Of a stretch of DNA of 64,000 nucleotides, positions 1 to 7,621 are shown in pieces (within the stretch, counting starts at the first letter, position 1; each line of letters begins with the position of its first letter). Under the pieces are notes generated by a model, which made no database searches, was not told where the DNA came from, and worked only from the letters and a program-made list of their open reading frames with translations. The stretch spans positions 92,714 to 156,713 of the forward strand of contig CALUOT010000001.1 in the NCBI GenBank assembly GCA_944322355.1, given 5' to 3'. This stretch comes from an uncultured Bacteroides sp. (GTDB lineage: Bacteria; Bacteroidota; Bacteroidia; Bacteroidales; Bacteroidaceae). Made by a program: the position numbers and the translations under genes.

Positions 1-1819
1 TACGGAAGAAGGCGTACAGCGGGCCGAGTTGGCCTACACCATCCGGTTCGACCCGGTGGATAACGATACACCCGCCCTGCCGCGCGGCACTTATTATGAC
101 ATAACCGGTCTGTTGACCGGAACAGGCGACGAACTGAGTACGACAGCTGCCGTACAGGCATGGACTTTGGAGACTGTGAACATCGCCCTGCAAGGACCTT
201 GTTACCTCCAGGTGGACAAAACCGAAGTGCAACTGACGGCAGGCGATAGCGCCACCGTGGCATGCAGTACCGATGCCGAACGGCTGACCTACCGGTCGCC
301 CGTCTATGAGTTGAACGGCAAGGAGGTAGACATCTTCCAAGTGAAGTTCAATTCGGATTATACGGCTTTCACCATCCAGGTGAACCCGGAAATTCCGCCT
401 TCCGAGCAGATACAGGAGGAGATTACCAATAAAGGATTGAACTATATCCTGATTCGCATCCCTGCCGGGGATGACGGTTTCCTGCTGGAGAAGAAGATTA
501 TGATAAAGCCTTTGCAGTTGGAGCCTTATCTCATCGTGACTCCGCCGCACTATACGGTCTACATCAGCGAGATAAGCAATCAGGCAGCGCATGTAGTGAC
601 TTTTACTTACCGCACCAACTTGTCTCAAGTGACCGTAACGACCGGCGGGCAAACGCTGAGCGGCACTGAATACGGCCCGCTTTCGGAGAAGAATGCGGTG
701 TATGTGACCGACAGCGGGCTGACTGACGGGGTGGGTACCGTGACTTGTCGTTTGGACAAGCCGTATGTGGCCGGGAATTTTACGCAGACGGAGACTTTCA
801 CTTTCCTTTATGAAGCCTCAGGTGGTTCTTCCACTTCTTTGACCCAAGAAAGCACACTGACCCTGATTCCGAATGCGACGAAATACCGGTTGCACTTCCG
901 GCCGAAGAGTGACAACTGGACGAATCCGCATATTTATGCGTATCAAATTCTTTATACCCCGAATATGCAGACGGAAGTCCGGTTTTATAGTAGTGATGAC
1001 CCCGCAGGCGAAAATGCCGTGCAATACAGTTTTACGGGCAAACGTACGTTTTGGGGATGGTCAGGGCAGGGAGGTTCCGTCGATAATCCGGTCCCAGGTG
1101 ATTTTACAGGTTCTTCGTGGAATTTGGGGAAAGAAGGTATGAGTTTCGATCCCATTAATAATGATTATCGATCTAAGTATAACGATGCCATTGATTATAG
1201 TGCGGATTTTCGAAACGGTTGTTGTGACGAGGATCATGGATACAATGCCAAATGGCCGGGAGTAAAGATGAAGCGTGATGAGGAGAATCCCGGTTGGTTC
1301 TACTACGATTTGCCCGCATTGGCCAATCCGGGGACAACATTGATTATGTTTGCCGATGTACATAGCATTAGTAATAGTGGAATTGATGATGAACATCGTT
1401 ATCCGGCTGCCATGGTTCCCGGTGTCCCGTTGTATGACTTTGCCGATAAAGAAGGCTGGTTCCTTTATGAATATAACAACAGTAATAACGAGTTCGTGGA
1501 TGATAAACCCGACAACATTGCCGATCAAGATCTTGTCGTATATCGTATTTGGATTAATGATACATCGTATGATAAGATTCATGTGTGGAAGTCATCGCCA
1601 TATCGTGCATGGGATCATACCGATGCATGGATATGGAAGGATAAAAATGGCAAACGGTATTATGATTTGTATGTTACGCGGGATTGGATATCGGATGGCA
1701 CCATCAGTTATTTATATTATAACAATGGAGGTAATGGTCAAACAGAGGATAGGACGATATCTGCATCCGATTGGCAGCTCGTCACAGGTCAGTCCTATCA
1801 ATATGAAGTAACCCGATAA
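1..1819 (+). CDS. Surface protein with C-terminal starch-binding-like module (5' end missing)
   Basis: The reading frame is open from base 2, so the gene starts to the left of the window; about 605 residues of its C-terminal part are visible. They show repeated beta-rich Ig/BACON-like stretches, for example DKTEVQLTAGDSA followed by a segment starting YLIVTPPHYTV. From about residue 290 there is a module with the pattern HIYAYQ...WPGVKM...GWFYYDLP that resembles CBM26-type starch-binding modules of Bacteroidetes. A second aromatic-rich segment (YRIWINDTS...HVWKSS) ends the protein. It lies 12 nt upstream of a fimbrillin-type lipoprotein that carries a related WPG segment, so the two are probably co-transcribed and displayed together on the surface. 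The last 650 nt are visibly more AT-rich than the first 1100, suggesting that the C-terminal module was exchanged separately. The ligand is inferred, not shown. Confidence 0.7.
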   Translation, partial: TEEGVQRAELAYTIRFDPVDNDTPALPRGTYYDITGLLTGTGDELSTTAAVQAWTLETVNIALQGPCYLQVDKTEVQLTAGDSATVACSTDAERLTYRSPVYELNGKEVDIFQVKFNSDYTAFTIQVNPEIPPSEQIQEEITNKGLNYILIRIPAGDDGFLLEKKIMIKPLQLEPYLIVTPPHYTVYISEISNQAAHVVTFTYRTNLSQVTVTTGGQTLSGTEYGPLSEKNAVYVTDSGLTDGVGTVTCRLDKPYVAGNFTQTETFTFLYEASGGSSTSLTQESTLTLIPNATKYRLHFRPKSDNWTNPHIYAYQILYTPNMQTEVRFYSSDDPAGENAVQYSFTGKRTFWGWSGQGGSVDNPVPGDFTGSSWNLGKEGMSFDPINNDYRSKYNDAIDYSADFRNGCCDEDHGYNAKWPGVKMKRDEENPGWFYYDLPALANPGTTLIMFADVHSISNSGIDDEHRYPAAMVPGVPLYDFADKEGWFLYEYNNSNNEFVDDKPDNIADQDLVVYRIWINDTSYDKIHVWKSSPYRAWDHTDAWIWKDKNGKRYYDLYVTRDWISDGTISYLYYNNGGNGQTEDRTISASDWQLVTGQSYQYEVTR

Positions 1820-1831
1820 CGATATAGGCTT

Positions 1832-4600
1832 ATGATGAAAAAATACATTTCCATTCTCTCTTGTTTCATGGGGTCGGTCTTGTTAGGATTGACAGCATGC
1901 AGCGACGAAGTGACTCCGCTCCCCTCCCTTCCGGAGGAGGGTGAGCCGGTCGGCGTTACTCTGACGCTCTACATCCCACAGGCTGAACAGGTGGCGGTGA
2001 CGCGGGCCGATGCCGATGAGGATGCCGTGAATGAGCTCTGTCTGCTGGTGTTTCCCTCGGCCGAGGATGGGGCCGTTTTGGAGCAGGCGCAGACTTTTAC
2101 TTCCGGTGAACTGACGGACGTAGACGGCACGCGCAAGCAGTTCAAAGTTACGCTGGAAGCATCTTCGGAGGAGAAGTATCTGTACGTGGTGGCCAATGCC
2201 TCTTCATTATTGTCGGGGGCTATCGAAAAAGGGAAACCCACGTTGGGGGAGGTACGGACGCTGACCACGGATGCGGATCAGGCTCCCTTCGTGATGAGTG
2301 GTAGGGTGCAAAGCAAGATTCCCGATGTGAAGCTGGTGACGCAGGACATTCCGCTGATACGCACCGTTGCCCAGCTGACGATGGAAGACGAGTCCAATAA
2401 CGGGCATTTCACTTATACCGGTTTTGCCCTTTACGGGGGGACTACCGAAGGCAGTCTTTTGGCCGGGGCCGACAGTCAGTTCGGAGGCTATACACCTTCT
2501 CCAGGCTCTGAGGATAACTATTCCGCTATAGGAAATACACCTTTATATACCTATCCGTGCCTGAATGCGGGGAAACTCTTCTTGATTGTGCAAGGTACGT
2601 ATGACGGACAGCCCTGTTACTACCGGGCTGCTTTCGAACGAGACGGTGAGCTGCTGAACATCTTGCCCAATCATCATTACGCCATCCACATCACGCGGGT
2701 GGACCGCATGGGATATACGGACTTGGAAACTGCTGTTGCGGCTGCCGACGACAATATGGAGGTAGGCATACGGGACTATGTTCCCGAAATTACCGACATG
2801 GCGACGGACGGTTATCGCGAGTTGGGCGTGAGTGATACGGTGAAGATTACTACGGGAGAGGTTCAGACCACTGCCTCGTTTTATGTAAAATACACGCCGC
2901 CGGTGACGGACCAATACCCTCAGTTGACCTGGGAATCGGGAACGGACTGGTTGGAACTTGCTGAAAACGAACCTAAAGTAACGCAAGAAGATGAGTATAC
3001 CTTATATACCTATACCCTCACGACTACTCGTGCCAATCTGAGTGGCGAGCAGCTTACCGCCCGTATCCGTGTGGAAATGGGAGGCTTTACCCGCTATGTC
3101 GTGGTGCAGCAGACCCCTAACTTTCAGGCACACGAGTTTGGCACGGTGGCATTGACGGTGCAAGAACGGGAGGATGACCAGAACGGGAGTTTCAGCGTGC
3201 AACGTGAGTACGATGATTATTGGGAGATGCTGCGGGGAGATACTGAAGTAAAGGGTATCAGGCCCGAAGACATGGGCGGCAAGGTGCGTACGGAGGGTTT
3301 TCACTTTCCCATGTCGGATTACCAGCAATTTGTCTATACCTTCACCGTCCCCACAGGGGATACGCCCTATGGGCAGGTGACCGCTTGGCAGGTAGAGCTG
3401 GATGAGGCTTATCAGAACAAACTTTTATTTTGGAACGGGAACGGCCATCAGACAGGCGGTGGAACCAAGGATGCTCCGACCAGTGCAACCTGTTCGGGGG
3501 GGACATTTACCTTCACCAATGACTTGGTAACTTATACCATGACCCGGGAAGATGCCTATAATGTGGGGACAGATGCCTTTCGCATCGTCCTGACCTTGGG
3601 GGACGGGAGCACAGTCCGTGTCTCCTACGACCTCTACCATACGGGGATTTTCCATGAATATAAGAGAAATGACTACGAAGTGGGCAATCCATTGCCTACA
3701 ACCGGTTGGTACTATTACGAGGTAATCCGCATGGGGAATCGCTATTGGCTGGATCGTAACTTGGGAGCTACATCGGCCGGTTATAGCATTTGGGGCGATA
3801 ACGGGTTTACTACGGGAGGCACCTCATGGCCTTTGCTCGATACGTCGGCGGGTGGTTGGTTTAGTGTGGCACGGGGCGTGTCGAGCAATAATGAGCCGGA
3901 CATTGCTTCTGACCTCTGTCCCAAAGGTTTCCGGGTGCCCTACATGAGCGACTTCAATGACCTGATAGCCGACAGCCGTTTTGAGATGGCTTATGTGGTA
4001 GAACCCGGAGGGAACTACTGGAGTGCGCACTACCAGTCGCCTCATGGGACGTTCTATTTTCCCAAGAACCGTATGTACAGCGGGGAAGTGACAGGCGATG
4101 CCCATGCCGGTTACTACTGGACACAGACACCGGCCTTGGGAGCCAGTGGCGGGGAGCGCGGTTGGTGGTTGCAGTTCATGAAATTCTCGGGCAGCAACGC
4201 TTCGGCAGACCGTCGTCGCATACAGAACAATGACGACTGGGTAGGTATGTCGTTGCGTTGTGTGTACGGTACCCGGGAGATTGAGGAAGAGGTGTATACC
4301 ATCGAGTTTTATGTCAAAGGATACACGCACGTCTACCTGTATAATGAAGAGGCTGATGGAACACGTACCTATCTCAATGCCTGGCCGGGAGATATGGTGA
4401 CCATCTATAGCGAAGCGAAGAATCCCACGATGTCCCATGTGTTTACGTATCAGTCGGTGACGGAATACCGGAATCTGCGGGCTGTATTCAATGTGGTGGA
4501 TGAAGAGGGAAATGTAGTGATTAGCGATCCGACTGATTATCAAACCAACGGCGGGGTGCAGGTTGTGGATAATAAGACTTATGAAAGATTAAGGTTTTAG
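1832..4600 (+). CDS. Fimbrillin-type (DUF4906-like) lipoprotein with Fibrobacter-type paralogous domain
   Basis: The protein has 922 residues. The N-terminus is a lipoprotein signal ending LLGLTAC, with lipid-carrying Cys at 23. Residues about 35-300 look like the fimbrillin/Mfa type: VTLTLYIP, then VNELCLLVFP, and HHYAIHITRVDR near the end of the fold. A BACON-like segment follows at about 340-435, ending in GGFTRYVVVQQ. Residues about 620-810 match the Fibro-succinogenes major paralogous domain (RYWLDRNLGAT, DLCPKGFRVP, WVGMSLRCV), a fold common on secreted Bacteroidetes proteins. The C-terminus has another carbohydrate-module-like piece (THVYLYNEEADG...NAWPGD). Its likely role is a tip or accessory component of a surface appendage with adhesive function. 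The domain calls are by motif memory; the fusion of fimbrillin and paralogous domain is clear in the sequence. Confidence 0.75.
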   Translation: MMKKYISILSCFMGSVLLGLTACSDEVTPLPSLPEEGEPVGVTLTLYIPQAEQVAVTRADADEDAVNELCLLVFPSAEDGAVLEQAQTFTSGELTDVDGTRKQFKVTLEASSEEKYLYVVANASSLLSGAIEKGKPTLGEVRTLTTDADQAPFVMSGRVQSKIPDVKLVTQDIPLIRTVAQLTMEDESNNGHFTYTGFALYGGTTEGSLLAGADSQFGGYTPSPGSEDNYSAIGNTPLYTYPCLNAGKLFLIVQGTYDGQPCYYRAAFERDGELLNILPNHHYAIHITRVDRMGYTDLETAVAAADDNMEVGIRDYVPEITDMATDGYRELGVSDTVKITTGEVQTTASFYVKYTPPVTDQYPQLTWESGTDWLELAENEPKVTQEDEYTLYTYTLTTTRANLSGEQLTARIRVEMGGFTRYVVVQQTPNFQAHEFGTVALTVQEREDDQNGSFSVQREYDDYWEMLRGDTEVKGIRPEDMGGKVRTEGFHFPMSDYQQFVYTFTVPTGDTPYGQVTAWQVELDEAYQNKLLFWNGNGHQTGGGTKDAPTSATCSGGTFTFTNDLVTYTMTREDAYNVGTDAFRIVLTLGDGSTVRVSYDLYHTGIFHEYKRNDYEVGNPLPTTGWYYYEVIRMGNRYWLDRNLGATSAGYSIWGDNGFTTGGTSWPLLDTSAGGWFSVARGVSSNNEPDIASDLCPKGFRVPYMSDFNDLIADSRFEMAYVVEPGGNYWSAHYQSPHGTFYFPKNRMYSGEVTGDAHAGYYWTQTPALGASGGERGWWLQFMKFSGSNASADRRRIQNNDDWVGMSLRCVYGTREIEEEVYTIEFYVKGYTHVYLYNEEADGTRTYLNAWPGDMVTIYSEAKNPTMSHVFTYQSVTEYRNLRAVFNVVDEEGNVVISDPTDYQTNGGVQVVDNKTYERLRF

Positions 4601-4656
4601 ATATTTTTGTTTGTTTTGTTTTGTACATATTCACACATGATTGTATGAACAATAAG

Positions 4657-4686
4657 AAGAGGATGCGCCGGGAGGCGGATCCTCTT
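4657..4686 (+). terminator. Stem-loop terminator after the fimbrillin lipoprotein gene
   Basis: The arms aagaggat and atcctctt pair perfectly and are extended by cgcc/ggcg after one G-G mismatch, with loop ggga. It begins 57 nt after the stop codon of the lipoprotein gene and is followed by tgtatt. A T-rich tract is weak, so termination is inferred from position and stem strength. Confidence 0.6.
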
Positions 4687-4734
4687 TGTATTAAAATGTT
4701 TACATTGTTGGCCTTGTTGGGAAAGGGGGCTGGG

Positions 4735-4825
4735 GAAGGTTGCTACCCTAAGGGGCGAATGTTAGTAACATAGAGGGGGAATGTTAGTAACCTTCGGCCC
4801 GAATGTTAGTAACCTTCCGGCACCC
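4735..4825. repeat. 22-bp-period palindrome array A (GTTAGTAAC type)
   Basis: Four copies of the nine-base palindrome GTTA-n-TAAC, the first degenerate (GTTGCTACC), are centred at 4743, 4765, 4787 and 4809, an exact 22-bp period. Between them lie 13-nt spacers that are G- or C-rich. The segment from 4756 to 4820 is identical to one at 29142-29206. The array sits between the convergent ends of the fimbrillin gene and the Imm17 operon. There are no cas genes, and the spacers are too short for CRISPR. Confidence 0.85.
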
Positions 4826-4883
4826 CCTCCAGAAGCTATTGTAGCGGGGGGTGGAAGCCTGTACGGGATGATGGTTAAATATC

Positions 4884-5090
4884 TCAACAGTTGAGCGTGA
4901 AGAACACGGCTGTGGCGATTAGAATCACTCCCAATATGCCGTAGAACAAGCGGGCCTGCTTGCGGCCTACGTTCTGTACGATGAACTGGGTGTTGCGGGT
5001 CGTGAAAAACCAGTCCCAGTCCAGCAGCGAGGCCAGCAGGCTGATGAGACCTGTCAGGGCAAAAATGCCTTGGATGATGTATTGGCTCAT
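4884..5090 (-). CDS. Immunity-protein-17-family small membrane protein
   Basis: A 68-residue protein with two hydrophobic segments (about 5-21 and 46-66) separated by a short polar loop containing DWDWFFTTRN and NVGRKQARLFYG. This pattern is the one annotated as Imm17 in Bacteroides. It is the last gene of a minus-strand operon, 8 nt behind tsaE, with no toxin gene or secretion effector nearby. The immunity label comes from family naming only. Its setting with a tRNA-modification ATPase and a metal permease suggests a housekeeping membrane role, which is inference. Confidence 0.7.
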   Translation of the reverse strand: MSQYIIQGIFALTGLISLLASLLDWDWFFTTRNTQFIVQNVGRKQARLFYGILGVILIATAVFFTLNC

Positions 5091-5098
5091 GGCGTTGT

Positions 5099-5524
5099 TC
5101 AGTCTAAATCGTCCAGCGTCAGGCGGCGTGCTCCGTTTTCTACTTCCTCAATGGTCACTTTCACAGCGTTGCCGGGCAGCAGTTCTTCCACCAGTTCGGG
5201 CCATTCGATGAAGCAAAGGGCACCGCTGTAGAAATAGTCTTCATACCCCATGTCATATACTTCTTCCAGCTTCTTGATGCGGTAAAAGTCAAAATGATAA
5301 ATCAGTTCACCGCCTTCGTCGGAACGGTATTCGTTGACAATGGCGAAAGTGGGGGAGGTGATGACATCGCTTACGCCCAGTTCCTCGCAGAGGGCTTTGA
5401 TGAAGGTGGTCTTACCTGCTCCCATTTTGCCGTAGAAAGCAAACACGGTGTTGTCGCCCATGGCTGCTACGAACTGACGGGCGGCATCGTGGATTTGGTC
5501 TAATGATTGAATGTTGATTTCCAT
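5099..5524 (-). CDS. tsaE: tRNA threonylcarbamoyladenosine biosynthesis ATPase TsaE
   Basis: A 141-residue P-loop protein of the YjeE/TsaE family. The Walker A motif GKMGAGKTT lies at residues 32-40, followed by [10 protein letters not shown] and HFDFYRI, the hallmark segments of the family, and LCFIEWPE near residue 108. TsaE binds ATP and drives the TsaB-TsaD complex that makes t6A at position 37 of ANN-decoding tRNAs in the cytoplasm. The length is normal. It is separated by 24 nt from the metal permease upstream and by 8 nt from the small membrane protein downstream, all on the minus strand. Confidence 0.95.
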   Translation of the reverse strand: MEINIQSLDQIHDAARQFVAAMGDNTVFAFYGKMGAGKTTFIKALCEELGVSDVITSPTFAIVNEYRSDEGGELIYHFDFYRIKKLEEVYDMGYEDYFYSGALCFIEWPELVEELLPGNAVKVTIEEVENGARRLTLDDLD

Positions 5525-5548
5525 CGTTGTGTATCTATTAATAATGAG

Positions 5549-6379
5549 TTAGCGGGATGATTGATGTTTCTGCCAAGTTACGTACAGGCTCTTCCCTCCC
5601 TTGCATACGGCGTAGATGAGGATAGAGAAGAAAATGATGGCTGCACCCGAAGGTACGTTCAGGTAGAAAGACAGCAGCAGACCGCCCAGACAACCGAGGT
5701 AGCCGATACCGATGGACAAACCGATGATGCGCTGAAAGCGTTGCGAGAACAGGTTGGCTGTCATTTGGGGAACGGTAAGCAGCGAGATGACCAGCACGAT
5801 GCCCACCATGCGGAGGCAGGCCACGATGGTCAGGGCGATGAACATCATCAGGAGATATTCGAACAGGGCAACGGGAATGCCTTGGGAACGGGCAAAGTCG
5901 CGGTCGAAGGCGATGCAGACGATGGGGCGCAGGAAGAGCAGGAAAAAAAGGCTGAGCACGACCGAAAGCACAGCCAGCAACAGAATGTCGCCCGGCGTAA
6001 TGGTCAGGATATTGCCGAACAAGTAGGCGGAGAGGTCGGGGGCATAGCCGGGGGTCAGGAAGGTGAACATGATGCCCAGGGCCATGCCCAGGGTCCAGAA
6101 GACGGCGATGGCCGAGTCTTCGCGCATGTCCTTGCGTTTGCTGAGCCATTCCACACCGAAGGCGGACAGTACGGCAAACACGGCAGCCGACAGGATGGGG
6201 GAGATGCCTGTATAGAGTCCCAGACCGATGCCGCCGAACGAGGCATGGGTCAGTCCGCCGCTGATGAAGACCAACCGGCGGGTGACGATGTAAGTGCCCA
6301 CCAGTCCGCAGGCGATGCTGGCCAGCAGGCTGCCCAGCAGGGCGTATTGAAAGAAGGTGTATTGCAGCAGCTCCGTCAT
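5549..6379 (-). CDS. Zinc/manganese-type ABC transporter permease
   Basis: The 276-residue ABC-3 permease (ZnuB/MntB/TroC family) has about seven to eight membrane spans. Typical segments are GTYIVTRRLVFISGGLTHASFGGIG near residues 28-52 and LRMVGIVLVISLLTVPQMTAN in the C-terminal half. The start at 6379 is chosen because the upstream gene's TGA ends one base before it and AAAGGAG sits 7 nt upstream. A longer reading would run 21 codons into that gene. The ATPase and the metal-binding lipoprotein expected to work with it are not adjacent, so they must be encoded elsewhere. Zinc is the likeliest substrate but manganese or iron cannot be excluded. Confidence 0.85.
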   Translation of the reverse strand: MTELLQYTFFQYALLGSLLASIACGLVGTYIVTRRLVFISGGLTHASFGGIGLGLYTGISPILSAAVFAVLSAFGVEWLSKRKDMREDSAIAVFWTLGMALGIMFTFLTPGYAPDLSAYLFGNILTITPGDILLLAVLSVVLSLFFLLFLRPIVCIAFDRDFARSQGIPVALFEYLLMMFIALTIVACLRMVGIVLVISLLTVPQMTANLFSQRFQRIIGLSIGIGYLGCLGGLLLSFYLNVPSGAAIIFFSILIYAVCKGGKSLYVTWQKHQSSR

Positions 6380-6380
6380 G

Positions 6381-6821
6381 TCAGGCTCCTTTCTGGGTAT
6401 GGGGATTGGCACGCAGTTCGCCGACGATAAGGAATACTTCATCCTTCAGATTGTCCGGCAGGGCGATGCCCCGCAGTTGCAGGCTTCGTACCCATCCGGC
6501 CACGTCCTCGGCCTGCATGGTGTAGAACACGTCGCGGAACTCTTCTTCCTGTTCGGCCGTGTAGGCGTCGGCGGGGGTGCCGATGTATTGGTCCAACTCT
6601 TCATCATCATAGTATTCTATCTTCCGGCTTACGGCGGCCAGCAGGCTTTCTTTCTCGCATACTTCGTGCTGTCCGCAGCATTCCATGTCCACCGGGTTTA
6701 CTTCGGGCATGGCTTCCAGTTCCCCGCTCTCTACTTGTTGGCGGAGGCGGCGGTTGCGTATCGTGCCGGCTATGGCGGCTACTATGGCTAAGGCAATCAG
6801 ACTGACTATCAGTATCCACAT
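6381..6821 (-). CDS. Conserved hypothetical protein with one N-terminal membrane anchor
   Basis: 146 residues: one hydrophobic helix at about 2-21, a basic stop-transfer stretch (RNRRLRQQ), then an acidic soluble tail with a Cys pair (ECCGQHEVCEKE) and a C-terminal region EDVAGWVRSLQLRGIALPDNL. I do not recognise a characterised family. It is the first gene of the operon with the metal permease, tsaE and the small membrane protein, driven by the promoter at 6844-6873. The Cys/His cluster at about 48-55 could bind a metal, which would fit the neighbouring permease, but this is only a suggestion. Confidence 0.75.
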   Translation of the reverse strand: MWILIVSLIALAIVAAIAGTIRNRRLRQQVESGELEAMPEVNPVDMECCGQHEVCEKESLLAAVSRKIEYYDDEELDQYIGTPADAYTAEQEEEFRDVFYTMQAEDVAGWVRSLQLRGIALPDNLKDEVFLIVGELRANPHTQKGA

Positions 6822-6843
6822 GGTGTATCCTTTCTTTGGCGCA

Positions 6844-6873
6844 CAAAGATACGGTTTGTTGGGCAGATGACAA
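6844..6873 (-). promoter_or_regulatory. Bacteroidales promoter of the permease-tsaE operon
   Basis: On the minus strand a -33 TTG (6873-6871) is followed after 19 nt by TATCTTTG (6851-6844), a full match to TAnnTTTG. The start codon at 6821 lies 22 nt further on. This is one of four promoters in the window with both elements at the expected spacing. Confidence 0.75.
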
Positions 6874-6936
6874 AATGTTCATTGAAGAAGAGAGTCACTA
6901 TTCTCGAATGGGTGGTCGTGTTCCGGGTATAGAAAA

Positions 6937-6965
6937 AGAGCGGAACTTTTTGAGGGTTCCGCTCT
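6937..6965 (-). terminator. Intrinsic terminator of the DUF5053 operon
   Basis: A perfect 10-bp stem (agagcggaac / gttccgctct) with a 9-nt loop is followed on the minus strand by TTTTTCT. It lies 66 nt beyond the stop codon of the DUF5053 gene. Confidence 0.85.
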
Positions 6966-7030
6966 CATACTTGCGCCCGGAGGCCGGGAGCGACTTGTGT
7001 TCAAACCGGGGGATATGTTCCCGGAGCCTC

Positions 7031-7285
7031 CTAAATGCTATCGGCAGCACGGCGTATGCGGTCGGACAAATCGAATAAAGCACCTTTCAACTGTTCCGTT
7101 TCCTGGGGAGTGAACGAAGTGGGTTTGCCGTTTCCGTCCCGTCCGTCCAGCTTGTGGTAAAGCCAGGAACTGGACTTGCCGAAGTAAGTGCGTGACAGGT
7201 CGGCCCATGAGATGGCCACCAAGAGGTCATATAACTTTTGCCGCATGGTCTGCGTGTCTTGTTGTCTGGTAATGATTGTTTCCAT
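7031..7285 (-). CDS. DUF5053-family protein
   Basis: An 84-residue cytoplasmic protein from the ATG at 7285. It contains LYDLLVAISWADLSRTYFGKSSSW and FTPQETEQLKGALFDL, the pattern of DUF5053, a small helical Bacteroidales family of unknown function. The ISWADLSRTYFGKS stretch reads like a small helix-turn-helix, but DNA binding is not shown. A reading from an upstream in-frame ATG would cross the stem-loop at 7306-7325 and the end of the preceding gene, so it is rejected. It is the second gene of a two-gene operon with a 56-residue protein. Confidence 0.8.
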   Translation of the reverse strand: METIITRQQDTQTMRQKLYDLLVAISWADLSRTYFGKSSSWLYHKLDGRDGNGKPTSFTPQETEQLKGALFDLSDRIRRAADSI

Positions 7286-7305
7286 ATTTATATTCTTTTT
7301 AGAGA

Positions 7306-7325
7306 CCTCCCCGTAGTTGGGGAGG
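7306..7325 (-). terminator. Stem-loop between the two genes of the DUF5053 operon
   Basis: CCTCCCC and GGGGAGG pair perfectly around a six-base loop in the 49-nt gap between the 56-residue gene and the DUF5053 gene. It is followed by TCTCT rather than a clean T-run, so it may be a partial terminator or an mRNA-processing or attenuation element that lowers DUF5053 expression. Confidence 0.5.
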
Positions 7326-7334
7326 CTTTGTTTT

Positions 7335-7505
7335 TCATTCTTCATTCTCCGCTTCGGCCATCAGTTCATTGAAGAGCTTTTCGATATACCATCTTATTTC
7401 CGGATAGCCGTTGGGATAAGAGTTTTTGTAATTGCGAATTGCCATAATCAGGTCGAATTCCTTTTCGGTCAATTCTGTCTTTTCAGTTGTTTTTTTCTTT
7501 GCCAT
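7335..7505 (-). CDS. Small basic/acidic protein of 56 residues, unknown function
   Basis: The reading frame starts MAKKKTTEKTELTEKEFDL and ends MAEAENEE. It is highly charged, has no signal peptide, and the middle (IRNYKNSYPNGYPEIRWYIEKLFNEL) looks helical. A start directly downstream of the promoter/palindrome at 7528-7558, the SD-like GAGAT before the ATG, and the following DUF5053 gene support it as real. A small charged first gene under an operator resembles autoregulated small regulators or antitoxins, but no toxin partner is recognised. I cannot name a family. Confidence 0.65.
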   Translation of the reverse strand: MAKKKTTEKTELTEKEFDLIMAIRNYKNSYPNGYPEIRWYIEKLFNELMAEAENEE

Positions 7506-7527
7506 ATCTCTTTGATTTTGAACACTA

Positions 7528-7558
7528 CAAAGATAGTACGATTTTTCGTACTATACAA
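7528..7558 (-). promoter_or_regulatory. Promoter with embedded perfect palindrome (operator)
   Basis: On the minus strand a -33 TTG (7558-7556) is followed after 20 nt by TATCTTTG (7535-7528). The spacer holds a perfect inverted repeat TAGTACGA-tttt-TCGTACTA at 7534-7553, overlapping the -7 box. A protein bound there would block RNA polymerase, so the two small genes downstream are probably repressed by something, perhaps by one of their own products. Confidence 0.7.
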
Positions 7559-7621
7559 GCCTTTCGCCCATTACTTTTCATCCTTCTTTCACTTTCATAA
7601 ACTAAATGCTGGTTACAAACC

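Noticed and set aside
4735-4825. CRISPR array
   Set aside because: Repeats are only about 13 bp, spacers shorter than 14 nt and partly repeated, and there are no cas genes anywhere in the window.
5561-6430. Plus-strand coding sequence opposite the metal permease
   Set aside because: Its translation is glutamine-, glycine- and histidine-rich without any family motif, and it is the mirror of a well supported permease gene.
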